A program made the translations under genes and the position numbers. 64,000 bases of DNA, from the NCBI RefSeq assembly GCF_000282475.1, contig NZ_AKJF01000056.1, forward strand, positions 1 through 64,000. The letters are read 5' to 3'. The notes under the pieces are model-generated. The model did no database searches. It saw only the letters and a list, made by a program, of their open reading frames with translations, and had not been told where the DNA came from. This DNA comes from Pseudomonas sp. GM78 (GTDB lineage: Bacteria; Pseudomonadota; Gammaproteobacteria; Pseudomonadales; Pseudomonadaceae). This document shows, piece by piece, positions 17,617 through 26,200 of the stretch. The number at the start of each line of letters is the position of its first letter. The stretch's first letter is position 1.

Positions 17617-18249
17617 TTATCCGAAAAGCACCCTTTGCCAATGATCTTCACTGATGATTGCAATGGGAACGCCACTTTCCCTCAGTTCAACGGCTTTTTT
17701 GATTTTTGTTCCATAGCTGCTGTGTAACCACTGATCGTTGCCGATACTGCCAACCACAAGATAATGGACTTTCTTGCTGACAGATCCACCGATCAATCCC
17801 CCACGTTCAACAATGAGTGATTCACAATCTTTGCGCGGGCCGTAAGCCATCACTCCGGTGAACAGGAAAACACGATCAGCCCAACTCAGATCGGGGGCGG
17901 GATTATCGAGAGGAAGGCTGTTAGGAGTGGTACGGATTTGCTCCGAGCCCACGGGCAGGCCTGCGAACTGGTGGAGCATATCCAGTAGCTCTGCAGACTC
18001 GTCGGAGTCCAACACACCATCGCTCAGCATGCTTGCAAGGCGTTTATAGAGAATGTTCACGACGGGATCGCCGAGATGGCATAGATGAGTTTCGATCCAT
18101 GACTTGAGAAACTCGGCTTCTTGCTGGTTGATTTTGCCGTCAGCGGCGAGCCCTGCAGCGATACCAACTAGTGCATCAGCCGATCTCCTGTCAATTCGTG
18201 CTTCGTGGAAAAAACCGCTGTTTTGAAACTCCTGATGCAAGTCGACCAT
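17617..18249 (-). CDS. BRCT-domain protein with TerB-like N-terminal region
   Basis: A 210-residue protein. The N-terminal half (residues 20-90: ALVGIAAGLAADGKINQQEAEFLKSWI, then SDGVLDSDESAELLDML) resembles a TerB-like helical repeat. The C-terminal half (about 125-205: VFLFTGVMAYGPRKDCESLIVERGG, SKKVHYLVVG) is a BRCT domain like that of NAD-dependent DNA ligases. Proteins of this build are annotated in phage- and accessory-rich regions without a clear function. It lies 10 bp after the unknown gene below on the same strand. Base composition looks somewhat less GC-rich than the flanks, hinting at transfer. Confidence 0.75.
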   Translation of the reverse strand: MVDLHQEFQNSGFFHEARIDRRSADALVGIAAGLAADGKINQQEAEFLKSWIETHLCHLGDPVVNILYKRLASMLSDGVLDSDESAELLDMLHQFAGLPVGSEQIRTTPNSLPLDNPAPDLSWADRVFLFTGVMAYGPRKDCESLIVERGGLIGGSVSKKVHYLVVGSIGNDQWLHSSYGTKIKKAVELRESGVPIAIISEDHWQRVLFG

Positions 18250-18259
18250 GGTCCTCTCC

Positions 18260-18649
18260 TTAGACTTCCACTTCCGCCATCTGGTTGAAATACTTCGTCC
18301 GATCCGGTGTAAACGTCACCATCATCCCGGTCCGTGAACAGGTCAGCGACCGTTCTTCCTTCAAGTCCACATCCAGATCCTCCCCGCGCAAGCCCTGCCA
18401 TTGGGCGAGGTATTTGAGGGAACCGTATTTCTCTAGCTTTTTCAGGCTGCGGCTGACGCCACCTTTCCAGCCCAGCACCGGCAGTTCGCCGGCGAGGCAT
18501 TGATGGGCGAGGTCGGGGAAGCGGGCGGCGCGCTGGCGGCCGACTTCCCAGCATTTGATCAGGCCCTTGTCTTGGGCTTCCCACAGTTCGTTGCGGTTCA
18601 GGCCGGTGCGAAGGGGGAGGTCGATGCTGCGGTGGATGCGCTGGGTCAT
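18260..18649 (-). CDS. Hypothetical protein paired with the BRCT protein
   Basis: A 129-residue protein I do not recognise. It is basic in the middle (GGVSRSLKKLEKYGSLKYL), has no signal peptide and no membrane segment, and contains three tryptophans in the first 90 residues. Ten bases separate its stop from the start of the BRCT gene, so the two are probably co-transcribed and may act together. Confidence 0.6.
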   Translation of the reverse strand: MTQRIHRSIDLPLRTGLNRNELWEAQDKGLIKCWEVGRQRAARFPDLAHQCLAGELPVLGWKGGVSRSLKKLEKYGSLKYLAQWQGLRGEDLDVDLKEERSLTCSRTGMMVTFTPDRTKYFNQMAEVEV

Positions 18650-18822
18650 TCTTTTTCCTTGAATTCGGGTTTTGTTGGACAGCTCCGCTGTGCCCGTTGG
18701 ACGGGGATGTTAGGTGGGGATGTAGTGGCTGGCAACAGGGTATTTTCGGGGACTGGACTCATATTTCGTTTATGAAATGTAGGATACCGGCCTACACAAA
18801 ACCATTGCCGCACCGCTGGCTC

Positions 18823-20646
18823 CTACGGCTGCCAGTTACTCTTCTCGCCGCTGAGCTTGCGATCCAGAAAACACGCCGCACTGATCAACGCCAGGTGCGT
18901 CAGCGCCTGTGGCGTGTTGCCCATGTGTCGCGCGCGGCTGTCGAATTCTTCGGCGTACAGCCCCAGCGGGTTGGCGTAGCGCAACAGTTGCTCGAATTCC
19001 AGGTGGGCTTTTTCCACCTGGCCGGCGCGGGCCAGGCATTCGACGTACCAGAATGAGCAGGCGGCGAAGGCGCCTTCGGTGCCGGGCAGGCCGTCGATGT
19101 GTTGATCGTCGTTGTGGTAGCGGTAGACCATGCCGTCGCGCACCAGGTTTTTCTCGATGGCGCCGAGGGTTGCGAGCCAACGCGGGTCCCTGGCGCTGAC
19201 GAAACGCACCAGTGGCATCAGCAGCATCGAACCGTCGAGGCCGGTGCCGCCGATGTGCTGCACGAAGTGCCCGCGTTCGTCGTTCCAGAAGTTTTCCCAG
19301 ATGTCGGTGTAGATGTCCTGGCGCGTCTGGTCCCAGCGGGCGAACGGCGCGGGCAGCGAGCGTTTCGAGGCGAGACGGATCGCCCGGTCCAGAGCGACCC
19401 AGCACATCAGTCGCGAGTGCAAAAAGTGGTGCTGCTCGCCGCGCATTTCCCAGATGCCGACGTCCTCCTGCTGCCAGGTTTCGCACACCTGATCGACCAC
19501 TTCCACGGTGTGCTTCCAGCCTTCGTGGGAGATGGCTTCGCCGTATTTGTTGACCAGGTACACCGCGTCCAGCAGTTCGCCGAAAATATCCAGCTGGACC
19601 TGCGCGTACGCCAGGTTGCCGATGCGCACCGGCGTGGCACCACCGTGCCCGGACAGGTGCGAGAGTTCGATTTCCGGCAGTTCCTGGCGACCGTCGATGC
19701 CATACAGGATATTGAGTTTCATTGGTTGGCCACGACAGTCGCTGACGCGTCCGCGCAACCAGCGCATGTAGGCGTTGGCCTCTTCGGTGAAACCCAGGCG
19801 CATGAAGGCATACACGGTGAAGGAGGCGTCGCGGATCCAGGTGTAGCGGTAATCCCAGTTGCGCTCGCCGCCGAGGGTTTCGGGCAGGCCAAAGGTCGCC
19901 GCGGCGAGGATTGCGCCATGTTTGCGCGAGGTCAAAAGCTTCATGGCCAGGGCCGAGCGGTTGACCATTTCCCGCCAGCGGCCCCGGTAGTTGGATTGGC
20001 CGATCCAGTCGCGCCAGAACTTCAGCGTGCGTTCCAGGCATAACGTGGCGCCTTTTTCCTTGAAGCGTGGATCGTCGATAGCGCCCAGCAGGAACTCGGC
20101 GGTTTGGTCCTGCTCCAGGGTGAATTCGGCGACGGCTGCCTGCCCGTCAATGCGCAATGGCTGATCTGCTGCCAGGCGCAGGGACGGCTGATCGGCGGCC
20201 TCGAAGATCACGTCCTGTTCATCCAGGCGGGCGAGGGTGCGGGCGCGCGCGTAGTCGTGGCGCACGGCGCAGCGCATTTGAAACGTCGCTTGGCCGCTGA
20301 CCACCCGGACCCGACGCATCAGCACCGGCAGGTTGTCTTCGGTGTCGCCGATGGGCAGCAGGTCGGTGATTTCCACCACGGCACGATCACTGAGCCAGCG
20401 GGTTTGCAGCACGTTGGTGTCGGGCAGGTAGATTTGCTCGCGGCGAGCGTCCGGCAAGTCCGGGGACAGTTGGAAAATACCGGCCTCGGGGGTGTCCAGC
20501 AGCGAACAGAAAATCGACGGGCTGTCGAACTCCGGCCAGCAGAAAAAATCCACGCTGCCCTTGTCATTGACCAGCGCGGCGCTGCGCATGTCGCCGATGA
20601 TGCCGTGAGCGTCGATGGGGCTTTGGCGTTCGGGGTGATCAGCCAT
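18823..20646 (-). CDS. Glycoside hydrolase family 15 protein (glucoamylase/trehalase-like)
   Basis: A 607-residue cytoplasmic protein. The N-terminal beta domain begins IGDMRSAALVNDKGSVDFFCWP, and the (alpha/alpha)6 barrel contains NWDYRYTWIRDASFTVYAFMRLG, the hallmark of bacterial GH15 enzymes. A second conserved stretch with acidic residues (GLYAEEFDSRARHMGNTPQALTH) lies near the end and supplies the catalytic base. Such proteins hydrolyse glucose polymers or trehalose; which one cannot be told. No clear operon partner. Confidence 0.88.
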   Translation of the reverse strand: MADHPERQSPIDAHGIIGDMRSAALVNDKGSVDFFCWPEFDSPSIFCSLLDTPEAGIFQLSPDLPDARREQIYLPDTNVLQTRWLSDRAVVEITDLLPIGDTEDNLPVLMRRVRVVSGQATFQMRCAVRHDYARARTLARLDEQDVIFEAADQPSLRLAADQPLRIDGQAAVAEFTLEQDQTAEFLLGAIDDPRFKEKGATLCLERTLKFWRDWIGQSNYRGRWREMVNRSALAMKLLTSRKHGAILAAATFGLPETLGGERNWDYRYTWIRDASFTVYAFMRLGFTEEANAYMRWLRGRVSDCRGQPMKLNILYGIDGRQELPEIELSHLSGHGGATPVRIGNLAYAQVQLDIFGELLDAVYLVNKYGEAISHEGWKHTVEVVDQVCETWQQEDVGIWEMRGEQHHFLHSRLMCWVALDRAIRLASKRSLPAPFARWDQTRQDIYTDIWENFWNDERGHFVQHIGGTGLDGSMLLMPLVRFVSARDPRWLATLGAIEKNLVRDGMVYRYHNDDQHIDGLPGTEGAFAACSFWYVECLARAGQVEKAHLEFEQLLRYANPLGLYAEEFDSRARHMGNTPQALTHLALISAACFLDRKLSGEKSNWQP

Positions 20647-20731
20647 TGGGGCGAGGCTCCGGGAGCTGAGGGCTTAAATAGCTGACTGGTTTTGGCGGGC
20701 GGGAGTTCATTTCGCGGTGACTGTTCTGGCC

Positions 20732-20817
20732 CCATCGCCAGCAGGCTGGCTCCCACAATGACTGATGTACACCCACCCAATGTGGGAGCCAGCCTGCTGG
20801 CGATGGGGGCTTCACAT
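20732..20817. repeat. Inverted pair of REP palindromes
   Basis: Two facing REP units of the CATCGCCAGCAGGCTGGCTC type between the GH15 gene and the MFS gene, with a spacer of about 25 bp. Confidence 0.85.
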
Positions 20818-20890
20818 TCAACCAACAATTCGGACCTTTCCCTGCTACCGGCCATATGGCAACTTGCATGCCCTTATCGAGGCCGGATCC

Positions 20891-22063
20891 ATGGCAAACC
20901 CTTACCGCGAACTGTTCAAAGCCCCAGGCAGCAGCGCTTTCGTGCTGGCCGGGATGATTGCGCGCATGCCGATTTCCATGACTGGCATCGGCCTGATCAC
21001 CATGCTGTCGCAGTTACAGGGCGGCTACGGTTTGGCGGGGGCGGTGGCGGCGACCTTTGCCCTGGCCACGGCGTTTTGTGCGCCGCAGGTGTCGCGGCTG
21101 GTGGACCGATTTGGCCAGCGCCGGATCCTGCCGGTGTCGGCGCTGATCGGGGGCGGGGCTTTGTTGCTGGTGTTGCTTTGCACCCGGTTGCAGGCGCCGA
21201 ACTGGACGCTGTTTGTGTTCGCCGCGATCGCCGGGTGCATGCCGAGCATGTCGGCGATGGTCCGGGCGCGCTGGACCGAGTTGTACCGCGGCCAGCCGCA
21301 ACTGCAAACCGCCTATGCCCTGGAGTCGGTGCTCGACGAAGTCTGCTTCATCGTCGGGCCACCGCTGTCGGTGGGGTTGTGCGTGGTGGCGTTCCCCGAG
21401 GCCGGGCCGTTGGCGGCGTTGCTGATGCTGGGGATCGGGGTCACGGCCTTCGTGTTGCAACGCAGCACCGAGCCGCCGGTGCACGCCCATGAGGAACACC
21501 ATCAAGGCTCGATCATCCGTTCGCGTGACATTCAGTGGCTGATGCTGCTGATGGTCGCCATGGGCACCATCGTCGGGGTGGTGGATGTGGTGAGCGTGGC
21601 CTTCGCCCAGCATCAGGGCCAACCGGCCGCGGCGAGTATCGTGTTGTCGGTGTATGCGATCGGGTCGTGCCTGGCCGGATTGGCGTTCGGTGCGTTGCGT
21701 TCGAAAGTGCCGCTGCCGCGCCTGTTTCTTTACGGCGGGGTCGCGACGGCGGTGACGACGTTGCCGTTGCTGCTGGCGACGAACATTCTCGGGTTGTCCC
21801 TGGCGGTGTTCGTCGCCGGGCTGTTTTTTGCGCCGACCCTGATCGTCGCCATGGCCCTGGTGGAGCAAATCGTGCCGCCGGCCAAACTCACGGAAGGCCT
21901 GACCTGGCTGGTGACCGGGTTGAGCATCGGCGTGGCGATCGGTGCGGCAGGGTCGGGGTGGATGGTGGATGCGTTCGGGGCGCGCAGCGGGTTTTGGCTG
22001 GCGATTGGGGCGGGGGCGGTTGTCCTCGGTTCCGCGATCCAAAGCTATCGCCACCTGAAATGA
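20891..22063 (+). CDS. MFS transporter
   Basis: A 390-residue membrane protein with about 12 hydrophobic helices. The N-terminal signature region reads RMPISMTGIGLITMLSQLQGGYGLAG, and DRFGQRRILPVSAL is a loop 2-3 MFS motif. I start at the ATG at 20891; the open frame continues upstream only through REP sequence. It precedes the pyoverdine thioesterase but is separated by a REP pair and lacks an iron-starvation box, so it is probably not part of that locus. Substrate unknown. Confidence 0.85.
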   Translation: MANPYRELFKAPGSSAFVLAGMIARMPISMTGIGLITMLSQLQGGYGLAGAVAATFALATAFCAPQVSRLVDRFGQRRILPVSALIGGGALLLVLLCTRLQAPNWTLFVFAAIAGCMPSMSAMVRARWTELYRGQPQLQTAYALESVLDEVCFIVGPPLSVGLCVVAFPEAGPLAALLMLGIGVTAFVLQRSTEPPVHAHEEHHQGSIIRSRDIQWLMLLMVAMGTIVGVVDVVSVAFAQHQGQPAAASIVLSVYAIGSCLAGLAFGALRSKVPLPRLFLYGGVATAVTTLPLLLATNILGLSLAVFVAGLFFAPTLIVAMALVEQIVPPAKLTEGLTWLVTGLSIGVAIGAAGSGWMVDAFGARSGFWLAIGAGAVVLGSAIQSYRHLK

Positions 22064-22071
22064 TGTTCTAA

Positions 22072-22173
22072 CTGTGGGAGCGAGCCTGCTCGCGATGGAC
22101 GCATGGACGACACGGGCTGTCTGATGCCCCGCGTTATCGTTGACGTCCATCGCGAGCAGGCTCGCTCCTACAG
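22072..22173. repeat. Inverted pair of REP palindromes
   Basis: Facing REP units (GAGCGAGCCTGCTCGCGAT type), a little over 40 bp apart, between the MFS gene and the pyoverdine locus. Confidence 0.85.
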
Positions 22174-22190
22174 GGGGATACATGCACGAC

Positions 22191-22214
22191 TAATTCCCCG
22201 TGGCGCTCATCCGT
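22191..22214 (+). promoter_or_regulatory. PvdS iron-starvation box before the thioesterase gene (one mismatch)
   Basis: TAATT, 16 nt, CGT. The consensus of the strong boxes in this window is TAAAT-N16-CGT. It ends 33 bp before the GTG start at 22248. Confidence 0.6.
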
Positions 22215-22247
22215 TCTCCTATACAGACAACTTTCGAGGTAAGCCCG

Positions 22248-22982
22248 GTGACCCAGCTGACATTGCTGTGCCTGCCCTATTCGGGCGCGAGTGCCATGGT
22301 CTATAGCCGCTGGCGGCGCAAGCTGCCGGAGTGGATCAAGCTGCAGCCCGTGGAGCTGCCGGGGCGCGGTGCCCGCTTCGGCGAACCCTTGCACACCGAC
22401 ATGCGCCGCCTGGCGCTGCAACTGGCGCTGGAACAAAAAACCATGCTCAAAGCGCCCTATGCCCTGTTCGGCCATAGCCTCGGCGCGTTGCTCGCCTGTG
22501 AAATGGCCCATGCGTTTCGCTCGCTTGGCTGTCCTGAGCCCGTCGCACTGTTCGCCTCGGGCACTGCCGCGCCGACCCTGCGCGAGGACTACGACCGTGG
22601 ATTCGCCGAGCCCAAGACCGATGCCGAATTGATTGAGCAACTGCGCAGCCTGAACGGCACCAGCGAAGAAGTGCTGGCCAACCAGGAGCTGATGAGCCTG
22701 ACACTGCCGATCCTGCGCGCCGACTTCCAGTTGTGCGGGCGTTTCGAGCCGCTGCAGCGGCCGTTGCTCAAATGCCCGGTGCACGTGCTCGGCGGCAAGG
22801 CCGACCGCGCCACCAGCGAGCAGTTGATCGGCTGGCGCAAGGAAACCCTCGGCAGCTTTTCCGTGGACATGCTCGCCGGCGGGCACTTCTTCATCCATGA
22901 GCATGAAGCCAAGGTGCTCAAGGTGATCAAGGATCAGCTTGAAGTTCATCATCGCCGGCATGCCATGGCCGTGGCGGGTTAA
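22248..22982 (+). CDS. Type II thioesterase of pyoverdine synthesis (PvdG-like)
   Basis: A 244-residue stand-alone thioesterase. It opens with LTLLCLPYSGASAMVYSRW, the nucleophile elbow is GHSLGA and the catalytic His is in AGGHFFIHEH. Enzymes of this type free NRPS carrier domains from wrong or stalled acyl groups. I choose the GTG at 22248, which has a GAGGT ribosome site 7 nt upstream; the longer frame lacks one and overlaps the promoter. Position directly before the side-chain NRPS and an iron-starvation-like box tie it to pyoverdine. In P. aeruginosa the analogous gene pvdG sits beside pvdL and not here. Confidence 0.85.
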   Translation: MTQLTLLCLPYSGASAMVYSRWRRKLPEWIKLQPVELPGRGARFGEPLHTDMRRLALQLALEQKTMLKAPYALFGHSLGALLACEMAHAFRSLGCPEPVALFASGTAAPTLREDYDRGFAEPKTDAELIEQLRSLNGTSEEVLANQELMSLTLPILRADFQLCGRFEPLQRPLLKCPVHVLGGKADRATSEQLIGWRKETLGSFSVDMLAGGHFFIHEHEAKVLKVIKDQLEVHHRRHAMAVAG

Positions 22983-23007
22983 CCCAATCTCAAGCACCAC
23001 CCATCCC

Positions 23008-23098
23008 CTGTAGGAGTGAGCCTGCTCGCGATGACGGAGTGTCAGTCGATATCAATGCCGTCTGACTCACCGCTATCGCGAGCAGGCTCACTCTCACA
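23008..23098. repeat. Inverted pair of REP palindromes
   Basis: Facing REP units of the GAGTGAGCCTGCTCGCGAT type between the thioesterase and the first NRPS. It separates the two genes, and the NRPS has its own promoter elements after it. Confidence 0.85.
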
Positions 23099-23140
23099 AT
23101 GATTTTCAACAACCTTCCAGACTTCGCTCGCTTTCCTTCT

Positions 23141-23182
23141 GATACTTATTCTCATTCGCTAATTTTTCCGGTCTGCATTCGT
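23141..23182 (+). promoter_or_regulatory. Candidate Fur box and iron-starvation box before the first NRPS
   Basis: 23141-23159 matches the 19-bp Fur consensus at 13 positions. Directly after it, TAATT with CGT at 15 nt (or CTAAT with CGT at 16 nt) ends at 23182, 54 bp before the NRPS start. The PvdS-type reading is weaker than at pvdE or pvdA. Confidence 0.45.
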
Positions 23183-23236
23183 TTTATAGGGACGACGTGC
23201 CTTTGTGCTTCCCGCCACTGATCCGGATACCCAGAA

Positions 23237-26200
23237 ATGAATGCTGAAGACTCCTTGAAACTTGCTCGCCGGTTTATCGGGTTGCCCCTGGAAAAGCGCC
23301 AGATGTTCCTTGCGGCCTTGCACAAGGAGGGCGTGGATTTCGCCCGGTTTCCGATTCCTGCGGGGGTGGAGGCCGAGGATCGCCAGGCGCTGTCGTACGC
23401 ACAGCAACGCATGTGGTTTCTCTGGCAGCTGGACCCGCAAAGCGGCGCCTATAACTTGCCGGGTGCGGTGCGCCTGACCGGTAACCTGAATCTGCCGGCG
23501 CTGGAACAGGCATTCGCCAGCCTGGTGGCGCGCCACGAAACCTTGCGCACGGTGTTCGCCGCACAGGCCGACGACAGCTTGCTGCAAGTGCCGGCCACAG
23601 CGCCGCTGCTAATCGAACAAGTCGATTTCAGCGCCTTACCGGCCACCGAGCGCGAGCAGGCCGTGGCCGAAGCCGCCGAGCGCCAATCGGTGCTGCCATT
23701 CGATCTGGGCACTGGCCCGTTGCTGCGCGTGACCTTGCTCAAGCTCGCCGAACAGGAACACGTCCTGCTGCTGACCCTGCACCACATCGTGTCCGACGGC
23801 TGGTCGATGAACGTGCTGATCGACGAATTCATCCGCTGCTACGACGCCTTCGATGCCGGCGCGCAACCGCAACTGGCAGCCTTGCCGATCCAGTACAGCG
23901 ACTACGCCCTGTGGCAACGCCGCTGGCTGGAGGCGGGCGAGCAGGCGCGTCAGCTCGACTACTGGCAGGCGCAACTGGGCGACGAACACCCGGTGCTGGA
24001 GCTGCCCATCGATCACCCGCGCCCGGCGATGCCGAGCTATCGCGGCACCCGCTACGAGTTCGCCGTCGACGGCCAGCTGGCCGAGCAACTGCGGGCCACC
24101 GCGCAGAAACACAACATCACCTTGTTCATGCTGCTGCTCGGCGCCTTCAACGTGCTGCTGCACCGCTACACCGGGCAGACCGACATCCGCGTCGGCGTAC
24201 CGATCGCCAACCGCAACCGCGCCGAGATCGAAGGCCTGATCGGCTTCTTCGTCAACACCCAGGTGCTGCGTACGCAACTGGACGGCCAGACCCGGGTCGA
24301 CGACCTGCTGCGCCGCATCAAGGAAACCGCACTTGGCGCCCAGGCTCACCAGGACCTGCCGTTCGAGCGCCTGGTCGAAGCGCTGAAACTGGAGCGCAGC
24401 CTCAGCCACACGCCGCTGTTCCAGGTGATGTACAACCACCAGCCGCAGGTCGCGGACATCTCCACGGTGACCACGGCGTCCGGCCTGGCGCTGGGCACGA
24501 TCGAGTGGCAAGGGCGCACCACCCAGTTCGACCTGACCCTGGACACCTACGAAAAAGGCGGCAAGCTGCACGCCGCGCTGACCTACGCCAACGACCTGTT
24601 CGACGCCGCGACCATCGCGCGCATGGCGCAACATTGGACGCACCTTTTACAGGGCATGGTCAGCGATACCCAGCAGCGCATCAGCGATCTGCCGCTGCTG
24701 GAACAAGCCGAATACCAACTCATCGTCCATGACTGGAACCGCGCCGACGACGGCTTCGCCCAAGACCTGTGCATTCATGAACTGATCAGCCAGCAAGTCG
24801 CCGCGACCCCGGATGCGCTTGCCGTGACCTTCGCCACTCGCCAGCTGACTTATGGCGAACTCGACCACCAAGCCAATCGCCTGGCGCACAAGCTGATCGA
24901 ACTCGGCGTCGGCCCGGAAGTGCGGGTGGGCGTGGCCATCCAGCGTTCCGAGCAACTGCTGGTGGCCTTGCTGGCAGTGCTCAAGGCCGGTGGCGCCTAC
25001 GTGCCGCTGGACCCGGATTACCCCGCCGAACGCGTGGCCTACATGCTCGAAGACAGCCGCGCGCTCGTGCTGCTGACCGAAGCGGAAGTGGCCAGGACCC
25101 TGAGCGTGGCGAGCGATACCCAAGTGTTGCTGATGGACAGCCTCGCGTTGGCGGCTTACCCCATCAGCGCCCCGGTCACCGGCGTCACGCCGGACAACCT
25201 GGCCTACGTCATCTACACCTCCGGTTCCACCGGCAAGCCCAAGGGTGTGGCGATTGCCCATCGCAACGTGCTGGCGCTGATCGACTGGTCGCAGGCGGTG
25301 TACAGTCGCGACGACATCCAGGGCGTGCTGGCTTCAACGTCGGTGTGCTTCGACCTGTCGGTGTGGGAACTGTTCGTCACCCTGGCCAACGGCGGATCGC
25401 TGATCATTGCCCGCAACGCCCTGGAGTTGTCGCAGCTGCCGGCCCGGGATCAGGTGCGCTTGATCAACACCGTGCCCTCGGCGATCAACGCGCTGCAGCG
25501 CGACGGGCACATCCCGCCGAGCGTGCGCATCATCAACCTGGCCGGTGAGCCGTTGAAACAAAGCCTGGTGGACGCGCTGTACCAGCAGCCGACCGTCGAG
25601 CACGTCTACGATCTGTACGGCCCTTCGGAAGACACCACCTATTCCACCTGGACCCGCCGCGAGGCCGGTGGCCGCGCCAATATCGGCCGCCCGCTCAAGC
25701 ACACCGCCAGCTATCTGCTGGACGCCGACCTGCAACCGGTGCCACAAGGCGTATCCGCCGAGCTGTACCTCAGTGGCGCGGGCATCACCCGTGGTTACCT
25801 GGCACGGCCAGGCCTGACTGCGGAAAAGTACGTACCCAACCCGTTTTCCAGCACCGGCGAACGCCTGTACCGCACCGGTGACCTGACTCGTTATCAGGCC
25901 GACGGCACCCTGCAGTACGTTGGCCGCATCGACCATCAGGTCAAGGTCCGTGGCTTGCGCATCGAGCTGGGTGAAATCGAAGCGCGGCTGTTGCAACAGG
26001 ACGCGGTGCGCGAACTGGCGGTGCTGGCCCAGGACGGCATCAACGGTCAGCACCTGGTGGCCTACATCGTGCCGAGCGATCCGGCGTTGCTGGTCGACCT
26101 CGATGCGCAAGCGACCCTGCGTGAATCCCTGAAAGCGGCCTTGCGTCAGCACCTGCCGGACTACATGGTCCCGGCGTTCCTGCTGTTCCTCGAGCAACTG

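Noticed and set aside
20765-20890. Longer N-terminus for the MFS transporter
   Set aside because: The extension is translated REP sequence without a ribosome site.
23001-23110. Inverted repeats near the NRPS as transposon ends or CRISPR
   Set aside because: They are REP pairs; there is no transposase, no regular spacer series and no target duplication.
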